From TMED109 sp015660425 (GTDB lineage Bacteria > Pseudomonadota > Alphaproteobacteria > TMED109), in the NCBI GenBank assembly GCA_029936295.1, contig JAPYTH010000014.1, forward strand, positions 1-43,349: a DNA stretch of 43,349 nucleotides, in the 5' to 3' direction. How positions within the stretch are numbered: the stretch's first letter is position 1; each line of letters begins with the position of its first letter. The notes under the pieces were generated by a model that worked only from the letters and a program-made list of their open reading frames with translations, made no database searches and was not told where the DNA came from. Position numbers and translations under genes: made by a program. This document shows positions 8,477 to 16,584 of the stretch, in pieces.

Positions 8477-9112
8477 TTGCCTGTAAATAAAACATTCTAT
8501 TACAAATCTATTGGTTTAACCAAAAGAAGAAAAATGAGAATTGGCTTATTAGGAGGCTCTTTTAATCCTGCTCACAATGGGCACTTATATATATCCAATA
8601 CAGCACTAAAAAAATTAAAACTAGATGAAATTTGGTGGTTAGTAAGTCCACAAAATCCTTTAAAAGAAAAGTCTATGAGTACACCCTTAAAAATTAGACT
8701 AAACAATGCTAGAAATATTGCGAAAGGCCATAATATTAGAGTTGAGGATCTTGAAACAAAATTTAAAACAAATTTGACATCTAAAACTCTAGAACTAATA
8801 AGCAAAAGATATAGTGGTAGCAACTTTATTTGGTTAATGGGGGAAGATAACCTTATAGAGATTAATAATTGGTTTAATTGGAAAAAAATTTTCAATATAA
8901 TGCCTGTTGCAGTTTTTAATAGAGGTGTTTATTCTTATAGCGTAATTAATTCTATTGCAGGAAAGCACTATTTTTTAAAATTACATAAAACTAAAGGTTC
9001 GAAATCTATCTTTAATAAACCTCTTCCAGTTTGGCAATTTCTACATATTACTAAAAACTCAGTATCGTCAACTATGTTAAGATTAAATAATAATGATCGG
9101 TTGGAAACCTAA
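8477..9112 (+). CDS. nadD: Nicotinate-nucleotide adenylyltransferase
   Basis: Transfers AMP from ATP to nicotinate mononucleotide in NAD synthesis. Seen: the nucleotidyltransferase motif GGSFNPAHNGH near the N-terminus, WWLVSPQNPLK, WLMGEDN, and the C-terminal ATP-binding SVSSTMLR. The frame opens at a TTG (8477) directly after proA, which gives a 19-residue basic extension ending TKRRK. Alphaproteobacterial NadD proteins often have such an Arg/Lys-rich lead, but an ATG at 8534 (MRIGLLGGSF) is an equally workable start and only the latter part is well conserved. Neighbours proA and rsfS match the usual alphaproteobacterial order. Confidence 0.94.
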   Translation: MPVNKTFYYKSIGLTKRRKMRIGLLGGSFNPAHNGHLYISNTALKKLKLDEIWWLVSPQNPLKEKSMSTPLKIRLNNARNIAKGHNIRVEDLETKFKTNLTSKTLELISKRYSGSNFIWLMGEDNLIEINNWFNWKKIFNIMPVAVFNRGVYSYSVINSIAGKHYFLKLHKTKGSKSIFNKPLPVWQFLHITKNSVSSTMLRLNNNDRLET

Positions 9113-9117
9113 TAAGT

Positions 9118-9468
9118 ATGAACAATAAAAAACTAAACAATAGTATAGAAAAAATATTGAGTGATGGTAAAGCAGAAGATATAATATCTATCCCATTAAA
9201 AGGCAAGTCATCTATAGCAGATTATATGATTATAGCTAATGGAACTTCTACTAGGCATGTAAGTGCTCTAGCTAGTCAAGTTACAAGCAAGATTAAAACA
9301 TTAGGTTATCATATATTTTCTATTGAAGGTCAGAGAAATGGTGATTGGGTGTTAGTGGACGCAGGTGATGTAATAGTTCATTTATTTAGGCCAGAAGTTA
9401 GAGATTTTTATAATTTAGATAAAATGTGGCTTGCTCCTAATGATAAATCTATGGAAGAGAATTTATAG
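9118..9468 (+). CDS. rsfS: Ribosomal silencing factor RsfS (Iojap/DUF143)
   Basis: A 116-residue Iojap-family protein that binds L14 on the 50S subunit and blocks subunit joining in starvation. Seen: DIISIPLKGKSSIADYMIIANG, TSTRHVSALAS, the GQRNGDWVLVDAGDVIVHLF core and the ending RDFYNLDKMW. Full length and uninterrupted. It starts 5 nt after nadD. In related genomes rlmH and an envC-like gene normally follow; here the coding sequence stops and a decayed EnvC remnant lies before ctpA. Confidence 0.96.
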   Translation: MNNKKLNNSIEKILSDGKAEDIISIPLKGKSSIADYMIIANGTSTRHVSALASQVTSKIKTLGYHIFSIEGQRNGDWVLVDAGDVIVHLFRPEVRDFYNLDKMWLAPNDKSMEENL

Positions 9469-9479
9469 AAAAAAATTAA

Positions 9480-9814
9480 TATTACCATTTAAAAACAAAA
9501 AAGCCTGAAGACGTAATTTACAAATTCAAAAAGAAAAAAAATTATATCCCCCGTATCAGGCAAAATAGTATTTGCAAATTATTTTAAAGGATATAAAAAT
9601 TTATTAATTATTGATCCTAGGTTTGCTTTTCATGTTATACTTTCAAGACAAGATGAAATATATTATAAAATAGAAACTAAGATTAACTGTGAACAAAAAA
9701 TTAGATATAATTAAAACAAACAAATCTAATTCTTCTGAGCTTTACGTAGAAGTAGAATTAAATGAAAAACCAGTTAACCCTATAAAATGGTTAATACAAG
9801 AACAACAAAGGTAA
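9480..9814 (+). pseudogene. Remnant of an EnvC-like murein hydrolase activator (M23/LytM C-terminus)
   Basis: The 352-nt stretch between rsfS and ctpA has no intact gene but keeps traces of the C-terminal end of an EnvC-type LytM domain in three frames. Frame 3 (9480 to about 9540) reads LKTKKPEDVIYKFKKKK. Frame 1 (about 9541-9714) reads ISPVSGKIVFANYFKGY then NLLIID and a stop. Frame 2 (about 9701-9814) reads ELYVEVELNEKPVNPIKWL and stops just before ctpA. The frame changes fall in an A8 run (9534-9541) and an A6 run (9695-9700), each explained by one extra A. The coiled-coil N-terminus and the first half of LytM are absent and no start codon exists. EnvC genes sit exactly here, before ctpA and rppH, in many alphaproteobacteria. 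Confidence 0.72.
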
Positions 9815-9820
9815 ATAATA

Positions 9821-11119
9821 ATGAAATATTTAAGTTTAAAAAAAATTAACATATACGGTTTTACAATAATTACTTTAATATTATTTATTTTTACTGTTAA
9901 TGCTGAAGAAAATGAAACTAGTATATATCAACAATTAAATATGTTTGGAGAAGTATACGAAAGAGTCAGAAGAGAATATGTAGAGGAGGTATCAGATAAA
10001 GAATTAATAGAGGCTGCAATTGAAGGAATGCTTCAATCTTTAGACCCTCACTCATCTTTTATGAATTCAGAATCATTTAAAGATATGCAAGTTCAAACTA
10101 AAGGAGAATTTGGAGGGTTAGGTATAGAAGTCACTATGGAAGATGGTTTTGTTAAAGTTGTGTCACCTATAGATGATACACCGGCTTTTGAAGCAGGCGT
10201 TCAAGCTGGGGATTTTATAATAGAGATTGATGGCGTGTCAGTATATGGAATGACACTCGGAGAAGCAGTAGATAAAATGCGTGGTTTAATTAATACAGAA
10301 ATTACTATTAAGATTAGTAGAGGTGACGCAGAACCCTTTGATATAAAAATTATTAGGGATAAAATAAAAGTACAATCAGTTAAGGCAAGAAGAGAAGGCA
10401 ATGCCGCATATTTAAGAATTACTTCTTTTAATGAAAAAACAGAATCTGGCCTTTTAAAAAAAATGAAAGAGTTAAAAGAAGAAATAGGGAAAGATATTAC
10501 CGGTGTTATTCTAGACTTAAGAAATAATCCTGGCGGACTATTAAATCAGGCAGTGGCCGTATCTGACGCTTTTTTAAATAGAGGTGAAATAGTTTCTACT
10601 AGAGGAAGAAAGAAAAGAGGTCAGCAAAAATTTAATGCCATATCTGGAGATATTTCTGATGGACTTCCGGTAGTTATTCTTATAAACGGTGGCTCTGCAT
10701 CAGCATCAGAAATTGTTGCTGGAGCTCTACAAGATCATAAACGCGCAATAATTATGGGTACCACCTCATTTGGAAAAGGTTCAGTTCAGACTATTATACC
10801 TGTACAAAAGAATTCGGCTATGAGACTAACAACAGCTAGATACTATACTCCTTCTGGCAAATCCATACAAGCCAAAGGTATTGTTCCTGACATTATAGTT
10901 AAGCAGGCAAAAATAGAAGAATTAGAACCATTTTCTAATAGGAAAGAAAGTGACTTAAAAGGACATTTAGAAAACCCTACTGAAGGTAATGCTAATTTAG
11001 AAAAAATTAAAAAGGAAAGCAGCAATACTGAAGTTGAAAACAAGAAAATTGACTATCAGTTAAATAGAGCAATAGATTTATTAGAGGGCATATCACTATA
11101 TAAAAAAAATAATGCCTGA
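9821..11119 (+). CDS. ctpA: C-terminal processing protease, S41 family (CtpA)
   Basis: A 432-residue periplasmic serine protease that trims C-termini of envelope proteins. Domain order: an N-terminal signal/anchor (basic start, hydrophobic residues about 12-28 ending VNAEE), a helical cap, a PDZ domain (about 85-170, with GFVKVVSPIDDTPAFEAGV), and the S41 core. The catalytic dyad is visible: Ser294 in GGSASASEI and Lys319 in SFGKGSVQ, with Gln323 at the expected +4. The tail is low-complexity Glu/Lys/Asn-rich. Its end overlaps the rppH start by 8 nt. The usual upstream partner envC is only a remnant here, so this protease has outlived its neighbour. Confidence 0.95.
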   Translation: MKYLSLKKINIYGFTIITLILFIFTVNAEENETSIYQQLNMFGEVYERVRREYVEEVSDKELIEAAIEGMLQSLDPHSSFMNSESFKDMQVQTKGEFGGLGIEVTMEDGFVKVVSPIDDTPAFEAGVQAGDFIIEIDGVSVYGMTLGEAVDKMRGLINTEITIKISRGDAEPFDIKIIRDKIKVQSVKARREGNAAYLRITSFNEKTESGLLKKMKELKEEIGKDITGVILDLRNNPGGLLNQAVAVSDAFLNRGEIVSTRGRKKRGQQKFNAISGDISDGLPVVILINGGSASASEIVAGALQDHKRAIIMGTTSFGKGSVQTIIPVQKNSAMRLTTARYYTPSGKSIQAKGIVPDIIVKQAKIEELEPFSNRKESDLKGHLENPTEGNANLEKIKKESSNTEVENKKIDYQLNRAIDLLEGISLYKKNNA

Positions 11120-11597
11120 CCATGAACAGTATAGACCAAATGTTGGTATAGTTATATTCAATAAAAATGCTAATATTTGGATTGGGAAAAGAGCTGATAT
11201 TAAAAAGCTGTGCGCTTGGCAAATGCCACAAGGAGGCATTGATACAAATGAATCGGCATTAAAAGCTGCTATTAGGGAAACTTATGAAGAAACAGGTATT
11301 AAAAGTATTAAACATATTGCCTCAATTAATGAATGGATAAAATATAAATTACCAATTGATATAGCAAAAAATAAATGGAATGGTAAATTTGTAGGACAAA
11401 TGCAAAAATGGTTTTTATTTTATTTTTTTGGTGATGACTCTGAAGTAAATATTAATTCATATAAAAATCCAGAATTTAGTGCATGGAAATGGGCAGATAC
11501 AAAATATATAGAAAACAATGTTACAGAATTTAGAAAAAGTGTTTATAAAACTGTTTTTGAAAAATTTGAAGCTGATATAAAAAACGAAACGAATTAG
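11112..11597 (+). CDS. rppH: RNA pyrophosphohydrolase (Nudix)
   Basis: A 161-residue Nudix hydrolase that removes pyrophosphate from mRNA 5' ends to trigger decay. It starts PDHEQYRPNVGIVIFNKN, as RppH proteins do, followed by WQMPQGGID and the Nudix box with its RETYEETG core and the upstream Glu at the right spacing. The C-terminal FRKSVYKTVFEKF helix matches the family. It overlaps ctpA by 8 nt, so the pair is translationally coupled. Its 3' end overlaps the end of convergent atpC by 4 nt, leaving no room for a terminator between them. Confidence 0.95.
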   Translation: MPDHEQYRPNVGIVIFNKNANIWIGKRADIKKLCAWQMPQGGIDTNESALKAAIRETYEETGIKSIKHIASINEWIKYKLPIDIAKNKWNGKFVGQMQKWFLFYFFGDDSEVNINSYKNPEFSAWKWADTKYIENNVTEFRKSVYKTVFEKFEADIKNETN

Positions 11598-12004
11598 TTA
11601 ATATTTTTAAATTCTATCATGGCTTGATATTTATCGATGCTTTTCAATATAGATTCTTTATCTAATTCCTTCTCTGACTTCCCTATTTCATCATTACATT
11701 TATTTATTTTATCTTCACATTCAGATATATTTATATCATTAGAGGTCAGCACCTCTGTTGCTAAAATTGAAACTTTGTCATTTAATACTTCTATAAAACC
11801 ACCCCCTATAAACATTTTTTCAATTGCTTTGTCAGCTTCTATTTCTAATAAGCCTGGTCTAATACTTGAAATAATTGCTGCATGTCCTGGAAGAATACCA
11901 AAATCACCCTCAGTTCCAGAAATAGTTACCATATCTACTGATTTTGACATAACTAGTTTCTCTGGTGAAACCACTTCTAAATTAAGTTTTTCTTCTTCCG
12001 CCAT
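11594..12004 (-). CDS. atpC: F1 ATP synthase epsilon subunit
   Basis: A 136-residue epsilon subunit of the F1 rotor stalk, which couples gamma to the c-ring and can inhibit hydrolysis. The N-terminal beta-sandwich is clear (LNLEVVSPEKLVMS, GTEGDFGILPGHA, GGGFIEVLNDKVSILA). The C-terminal helical part (about residues 90-136) is diverged and Lys/Glu-rich. It is the last gene of the atpHAGDC operon, 17 nt after atpD, and runs convergently into rppH with a 4-nt overlap. Confidence 0.94.
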   Translation of the reverse strand: MAEEEKLNLEVVSPEKLVMSKSVDMVTISGTEGDFGILPGHAAIISSIRPGLLEIEADKAIEKMFIGGGFIEVLNDKVSILATEVLTSNDINISECEDKINKCNDEIGKSEKELDKESILKSIDKYQAMIEFKNIN

Positions 12005-12021
12005 TTTACTATCTTTCTAAT

Positions 12022-13443
12022 TTATGCCACTTTTTCTTCCATTGCTTTAGCTTTTACTATAGCTTCTTCCATAGTACCTACCATATAAAATGCAGATTCT
12101 GGAAGATGATCATATTCACCAGCACATAGTGCTTTAAATCCTTTTATAGTATCTTCTAATTCCACATACTTTCCGGAAGAACCTGTAAATACTTCCGCTA
12201 CATGGAATGGTTGTGATAGAAATCTTTGTATTTTTCTAGCTCTATTAACAGTAAGTTTATCTTCTTCAGATAATTCATCCATTCCTAAAATAGCTATAAT
12301 ATCTTGTAAAGACTTATATGATTGCAAGATACTTTGCACTTCTCTTGCAACTTGATAGTGTTCTTCACCTATTACTCTTGGGTCTAAAATACGAGAAGTA
12401 GAATCCAAAGGATCCACTGCTGGATAAATTCCCAACTCTGCTATTTGTCTCGATAAAACAGTAGTAGCATCCAAATGAGCAAAAGAAGTGGCTGGCGCTG
12501 GGTCAGTTAAATCATCTGCGGGCACATAAATAGCTTGCACCGATGTAATAGAGCCCTTCTTTGTAGATGTAATTCTTTCTTGTAATGTACCCATATCTGT
12601 AGCTAATGTAGGTTGATAACCCACAGCTGATGGAATACGTCCTAATAGCGCAGAAACCTCTGAACCAGCTTGAGTAAATCTAAAAATATTATCTACAAAG
12701 AACAATACATCTTGTCCCTCTTCATCTCTAAAATATTCCGCCATAGTTAATCCTGAAAGACCAACTCTTAAACGCGCCCCAGGAGGCTCATTCATTTGAC
12801 CATAAACTAAGGCTGCTTTTGATTTATCTCCTTTTAAATCTATAACACCAGATTCAATCATTTCATGATATAAATCATTTCCTTCTCTAGTTCTTTCTCC
12901 TACACCGGCAAAAACTGAGTATCCTCCGTGTCCTTTAGCAATATTATTAATTAATTCCATAATTAAAACAGTTTTACCTACACCTGCACCTCCAAAAAGT
13001 CCGATTTTTCCACCCTTTACATACGGCGCTAATAAATCAACCACTTTAATTCCTGTTACTAATATTTCAGACTCAGTTGACTGATCTGTATATGAAGGAG
13101 CAGGTCTATGAATAGGATATGAAGTTTTTGTTGTCACTGGACCTCTTTCATCAACAGGCTCTCCAATAACATTCACAATTCTGCCAAGCATTTCTGGTCC
13201 CACTGGAACTGATATAGGTTTACCTGTAGAAGTTACTTCTTTCCCTCTAACCAATCCATCAGTTGCTGACATTGCAATAGCTCTAACTGTTTTTTCTCCT
13301 AAATGCTGAGCTACCTCAAGCACAAGCCTTTCTCCAGAATTATCTATTTCTAAAGCATCTAAAATACTAGGAAGATCTCCCTCAAATTGAACATCCACTA
13401 CCGGGCCAATAACCTGCGTTACTTTTCCTTTATTACCTGTCAT
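12022..13443 (-). CDS. atpD: F1 ATP synthase beta subunit
   Basis: The catalytic beta subunit of F1. Seen: the N-terminal KVTQVIGPVVDVQF barrel, Walker A GGAGVGKT, the GERTREGNDLYHEM segment carrying the catalytic-site Glu/Arg, Walker B VLFFVDNIFR, and the DELSEEDKL motif near the C-terminus. Three in-frame ATGs lie at the start (13455, 13449, 13443). I prefer 13443 because a GGAG (13450-13453) lies 6 nt before it, giving 473 residues; starting at 13455 would add only MEMK. Between atpG and atpC in the standard F1 order. Confidence 0.97.
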   Translation of the reverse strand: MTGNKGKVTQVIGPVVDVQFEGDLPSILDALEIDNSGERLVLEVAQHLGEKTVRAIAMSATDGLVRGKEVTSTGKPISVPVGPEMLGRIVNVIGEPVDERGPVTTKTSYPIHRPAPSYTDQSTESEILVTGIKVVDLLAPYVKGGKIGLFGGAGVGKTVLIMELINNIAKGHGGYSVFAGVGERTREGNDLYHEMIESGVIDLKGDKSKAALVYGQMNEPPGARLRVGLSGLTMAEYFRDEEGQDVLFFVDNIFRFTQAGSEVSALLGRIPSAVGYQPTLATDMGTLQERITSTKKGSITSVQAIYVPADDLTDPAPATSFAHLDATTVLSRQIAELGIYPAVDPLDSTSRILDPRVIGEEHYQVAREVQSILQSYKSLQDIIAILGMDELSEEDKLTVNRARKIQRFLSQPFHVAEVFTGSSGKYVELEDTIKGFKALCAGEYDHLPESAFYMVGTMEEAIVKAKAMEEKVA

Positions 13444-13479
13444 TTTCATCTCCATTCTTATGTAAATTCTAATTAAATT

Positions 13480-14361
13480 TTATAAAGCCTCTGCACCCGA
13501 AATAATTTCTATTAGTTCTCCAGTAATAATAGCTTGTCTTTGTCTATTATAAGATAAATTAAGTTTATCAATCATTTCTCCTGCATTTCTTGTAGCACTG
13601 TCCATCGCTGCCATTCTTGCACCTTGCTCACCTGCACCACTTTCCAAAATTGCTTTATATATTTGGATAGCAAGATTTTTAGGTAGCAAGTCTGATAAAA
13701 TTTCCTTTTCATCAGGCTCAAATTCAAAACTTATCATATCATCGTCTTGTTTATTTTCATTCTCTTCCATATCTATACTACATGGAATTAATGATTGCTC
13801 CCTTACTATTTGAGAAATAACAGACTTAAATTGATTATAAATTACGGAACATGTTGCAAATTCATTAGCATCTAATTTACTTACAAGCTCAGCAGATATG
13901 TCTTCAGCTAATAAGAAAGAGTTTTTATCATTAATATTAGATGAGATAATAATCTTATCAGCAAAGAGCCCTTTTAATACATCAGCTCCTTTTTTACCTA
14001 TACATATTATTTTAAATTCAGAATTTGTAGCAATTAATTCTTTGGCTTTAGTTTTAACAGCTCTAACAATAGAAGAATTAAATCCTCCACATAACCCTCT
14101 ATCGGAAGTAACTGCAATAATTATATGAGTAGTATTATCTTTATTACCTAACAATAAATCTAAAGAAACATCACTATCTTTCATTCCTAATGCTAATGAT
14201 GACATAATTTTAGAAATTTTTTCTGAATACGGCCTTGCAGACTCCGCACTTTCCTGAGCACGTCTTAACTTGGATGCCGCCACCATTTTCATAGCTTGCG
14301 TTATTTTTCTAGTAGACTTTACACTATCTATTTTATTTTTTAATTCTTTAAGGTTACTCAT
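13480..14361 (-). CDS. atpG: F1 ATP synthase gamma subunit
   Basis: The 293-residue central rotor shaft of F1. The two long coiled-coil helices that fill the alpha-beta hexamer are clear at the ends: LKELKNKIDSVKSTRKITQ and AMKMVAASKLRRAQ at the N-terminus, and MIDKLNLSYNRQRQAIIT followed by GELIEIISGAEAL at the C-terminus. The middle Rossmann-like domain has the conserved SDRGLCGGFNSSI. Length is normal for alphaproteobacteria. It lies 19 nt after atpA and 24 to 36 nt before atpD depending on the atpD start. Confidence 0.96.
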   Translation of the reverse strand: MSNLKELKNKIDSVKSTRKITQAMKMVAASKLRRAQESAESARPYSEKISKIMSSLALGMKDSDVSLDLLLGNKDNTTHIIIAVTSDRGLCGGFNSSIVRAVKTKAKELIATNSEFKIICIGKKGADVLKGLFADKIIISSNINDKNSFLLAEDISAELVSKLDANEFATCSVIYNQFKSVISQIVREQSLIPCSIDMEENENKQDDDMISFEFEPDEKEILSDLLPKNLAIQIYKAILESGAGEQGARMAAMDSATRNAGEMIDKLNLSYNRQRQAIITGELIEIISGAEAL

Positions 14362-14380
14362 AATTTAATATCAATCGCTC

Positions 14381-15907
14381 TTAAATAAAATCTTTAATAA
14401 CTTCTTCTATTACAGCAGTTATAGATTTTTCCATATCTTCATCTAAAGCCGCTTTTTCTTTAATTGTTGCTAATAGAGTTTTAGAACTTCTAAGACTATT
14501 TAATAAAGCTTCTTCAAATTTTGCAATATCTGATATTTCTATCTTATCTAAAAATCCTCTAACTCCTGAAAAAATTACAACAACTTGCTCTTCTACAGAT
14601 AGAGGAGCATATTGTCCTTGTTTTAATAATTCTGTTAATCTTGCCCCTCTAGCTAATAACTGCTGAGTTGCAGCATCTAGATCTGAACCAAACTGTGCAA
14701 AAGCAGCCATCTCTCTATATTGAGCTAATTCCAGCTTAATAGAACCCGCAACTTGCTTCATAGCTTTAATTTGAGCAGAAGAACCTACACGACTAACTGA
14801 TAGTCCTACATTAATCGCAGGCCTAATACCTTGATAAAAAAGATCAGTTTCTAAAAATATTTGTCCATCTGTAATAGAAATAACATTTGTAGGTATATAA
14901 GCAGAAACGTCTCCGCCTTGTGTCTCAATTATTGGTAAGGCTGTCATTGAACCCGAACCATTTGCATCATTTAACTTTGCAGAACGCTCTAATAGACGTG
15001 AATGTAAATAGAATACATCACCAGGATAAGCTTCTCTTCCTGGAGGCCTTCTTAACAATAAGGACATTTGTCTATATGCTACCGCTTGTTTAGACAAATC
15101 ATCATATATAATTAAAGAGTGCATCTTATTATCTCTAAACCACTCCCCAATTGCAGAACCTGTATAAGGCGCTAAATATTGAAGTGGCGCTGGTTCTGAT
15201 GCAGTAGCTGCTACAACTACAGTGTAATCTAAAGCACCTCTCTCATCCAACTCTTTTACGATTTGGGCAACAGTTGAACGTTTCTGACCAATAGCTACAT
15301 AAACACAATATAATTTTTTACTTTCATCATCACCATCATTAATGGGTTTTTGATTTAAAATTGTATCAATGGCAACCGCAGTTTTTCCTGTTTGTCTATC
15401 ACCAATTATTAATTCTCTCTGACCTCTTCCTACAGGTACAAGAGAATCAATTGCTTTTAAACCAGTTTGAACAGGTTCATGAACAGATTTTCTTGGAATA
15501 ATTCCTGGTGCTCTTACATCTACAATACTTCTTTCAGAAGTTTTGATCTCACCTTTACCATCAATAGGGTTTCCTAGAGCATCTACTACTCTTCCTAATA
15601 ATTCTTTTCCAACTGGAGCATCAACAATACTTCCTGTTCTTTTTACAGTGTCACCTTCTTTAATTCCTCGGTCATCTCCAAAGATAACTACACCTACATT
15701 ATCCGCTTCAAGATTTAAAGCCATTCCAGAAACACCCCCTGGAAACTCAACCATTTCGCCAGCCTGAACATTATCTAATCCATAAACTCTAGCTATACCG
15801 TCCCCAACTGATAAAACCTGACCAACTTCTGCTACTTCCGCTTCTGTTCCAAATTTTTCTATTTGATCTTTTATAATAGATGAGATTTCTGCAGCGTTAA
15901 GTTTCAT
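14381..15907 (-). CDS. atpA: F1 ATP synthase alpha subunit
   Basis: The 508-residue non-catalytic nucleotide-binding subunit of the F1 hexamer. Seen: the starting segment AAEISSIIKDQIEKF, Walker A GDRQTGKT (169-176), the Walker B region HSLIIYDDLSKQAVAYR, LLRRPPGREAYPGDVFY, and the subunit-interface arginine segment INVGLSVSRVGSSAQ. Complete with no interruptions. Its ATG immediately follows the atpH stop, so alpha and delta are probably translationally coupled. Confidence 0.98.
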   Translation of the reverse strand: MKLNAAEISSIIKDQIEKFGTEAEVAEVGQVLSVGDGIARVYGLDNVQAGEMVEFPGGVSGMALNLEADNVGVVIFGDDRGIKEGDTVKRTGSIVDAPVGKELLGRVVDALGNPIDGKGEIKTSERSIVDVRAPGIIPRKSVHEPVQTGLKAIDSLVPVGRGQRELIIGDRQTGKTAVAIDTILNQKPINDGDDESKKLYCVYVAIGQKRSTVAQIVKELDERGALDYTVVVAATASEPAPLQYLAPYTGSAIGEWFRDNKMHSLIIYDDLSKQAVAYRQMSLLLRRPPGREAYPGDVFYLHSRLLERSAKLNDANGSGSMTALPIIETQGGDVSAYIPTNVISITDGQIFLETDLFYQGIRPAINVGLSVSRVGSSAQIKAMKQVAGSIKLELAQYREMAAFAQFGSDLDAATQQLLARGARLTELLKQGQYAPLSVEEQVVVIFSGVRGFLDKIEISDIAKFEEALLNSLRSSKTLLATIKEKAALDEDMEKSITAVIEEVIKDFI

Positions 15908-16468
15908 TTATTTAATCCCTTTCATAGATACCTTGAGCCCTTGTAATTTAGATCTTACTGAACCATCCAGCATAACTGAACCAATATTTAAAATATATCC
16001 TCCAATTATAGTAGGATCCACTTTAGATATTAAACTCACATCAGCACCCATAGACTTTTTAATTATTTGTTCAATTTCCTTTAAATCATCTTCAGATGGA
16101 GTCTCAGTACTTAATAATTCAGCCCTGATCTCTCCTTTATGTTTAACTTCCATTTCTAAGAATCGAAAGCAGATTCTATCAATAATAAAAGATCTTCTAT
16201 TGCTAGATACGACGGAAAAAAACTTTATTACTGTCTCACTTGCAGAAATCTTCTTTAATATTGCATTTATAACAAGACTTTGATCATCTCTTGAGATTAT
16301 AGGAGATTTTATAACTCTATTAAAATCACTACTAGACTCTAATATATTTATAATCTTCACTACATCATTATGAATCGTATCTAAAGATTTATTCTCAATA
16401 GCTAGCTCAAGAAGAGCCTTAGAATATCTCTCTACTACACTTCCAATATTTTTTGAATCATTAGCCAA
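15908..16468 (-). CDS. atpH: F1 ATP synthase delta subunit (OSCP type)
   Basis: The 186-residue peripheral-stalk subunit that ties F1 to the b subunits. The N-terminal helical domain (VVERYSKALLELAIENKSL) and the C-terminal sheet (VDPTIIGGYILNIGSVMLDG then SVRSKL) fit the family. The first codon is TTG (16468) and no ATG occurs until well inside the conserved N-domain, so TTG is the likely start. It is the first gene of atpHAGDC, 116 nt after priA on the same strand. As is common in alphaproteobacteria, no Fo genes (a, b, c) are adjacent. Confidence 0.94.
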   Translation of the reverse strand: MANDSKNIGSVVERYSKALLELAIENKSLDTIHNDVVKIINILESSSDFNRVIKSPIISRDDQSLVINAILKKISASETVIKFFSVVSSNRRSFIIDRICFRFLEMEVKHKGEIRAELLSTETPSEDDLKEIEQIIKKSMGADVSLISKVDPTIIGGYILNIGSVMLDGSVRSKLQGLKVSMKGIK

Positions 16469-16584
16469 TTATATAGATCCCAAAATACCAATTCTTTAGT
16501 AATTATTTATAAAAAATGCTTGCGAAGTTTAGGTAACACAGCTTTTAAATATGTGCAATAGCAGATTACTGTTTAATATATTTA

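Noticed and set aside
9491..9561. Stem from GCCTGA and TCAGGC between rsfS and ctpA
   Set aside because: The arms are only 6 bp with a spacer of about 50 nt and fall within the EnvC remnant. A chance match is more likely than a structured RNA.
16469..16584. Promoter for the ATP synthase operon between priA and atpH
   Set aside because: TTGCAC followed 17 nt later by TACCTA on the minus strand was considered, but the -10 match is poor and AT-rich sequence gives many such pairs. Left uncalled.
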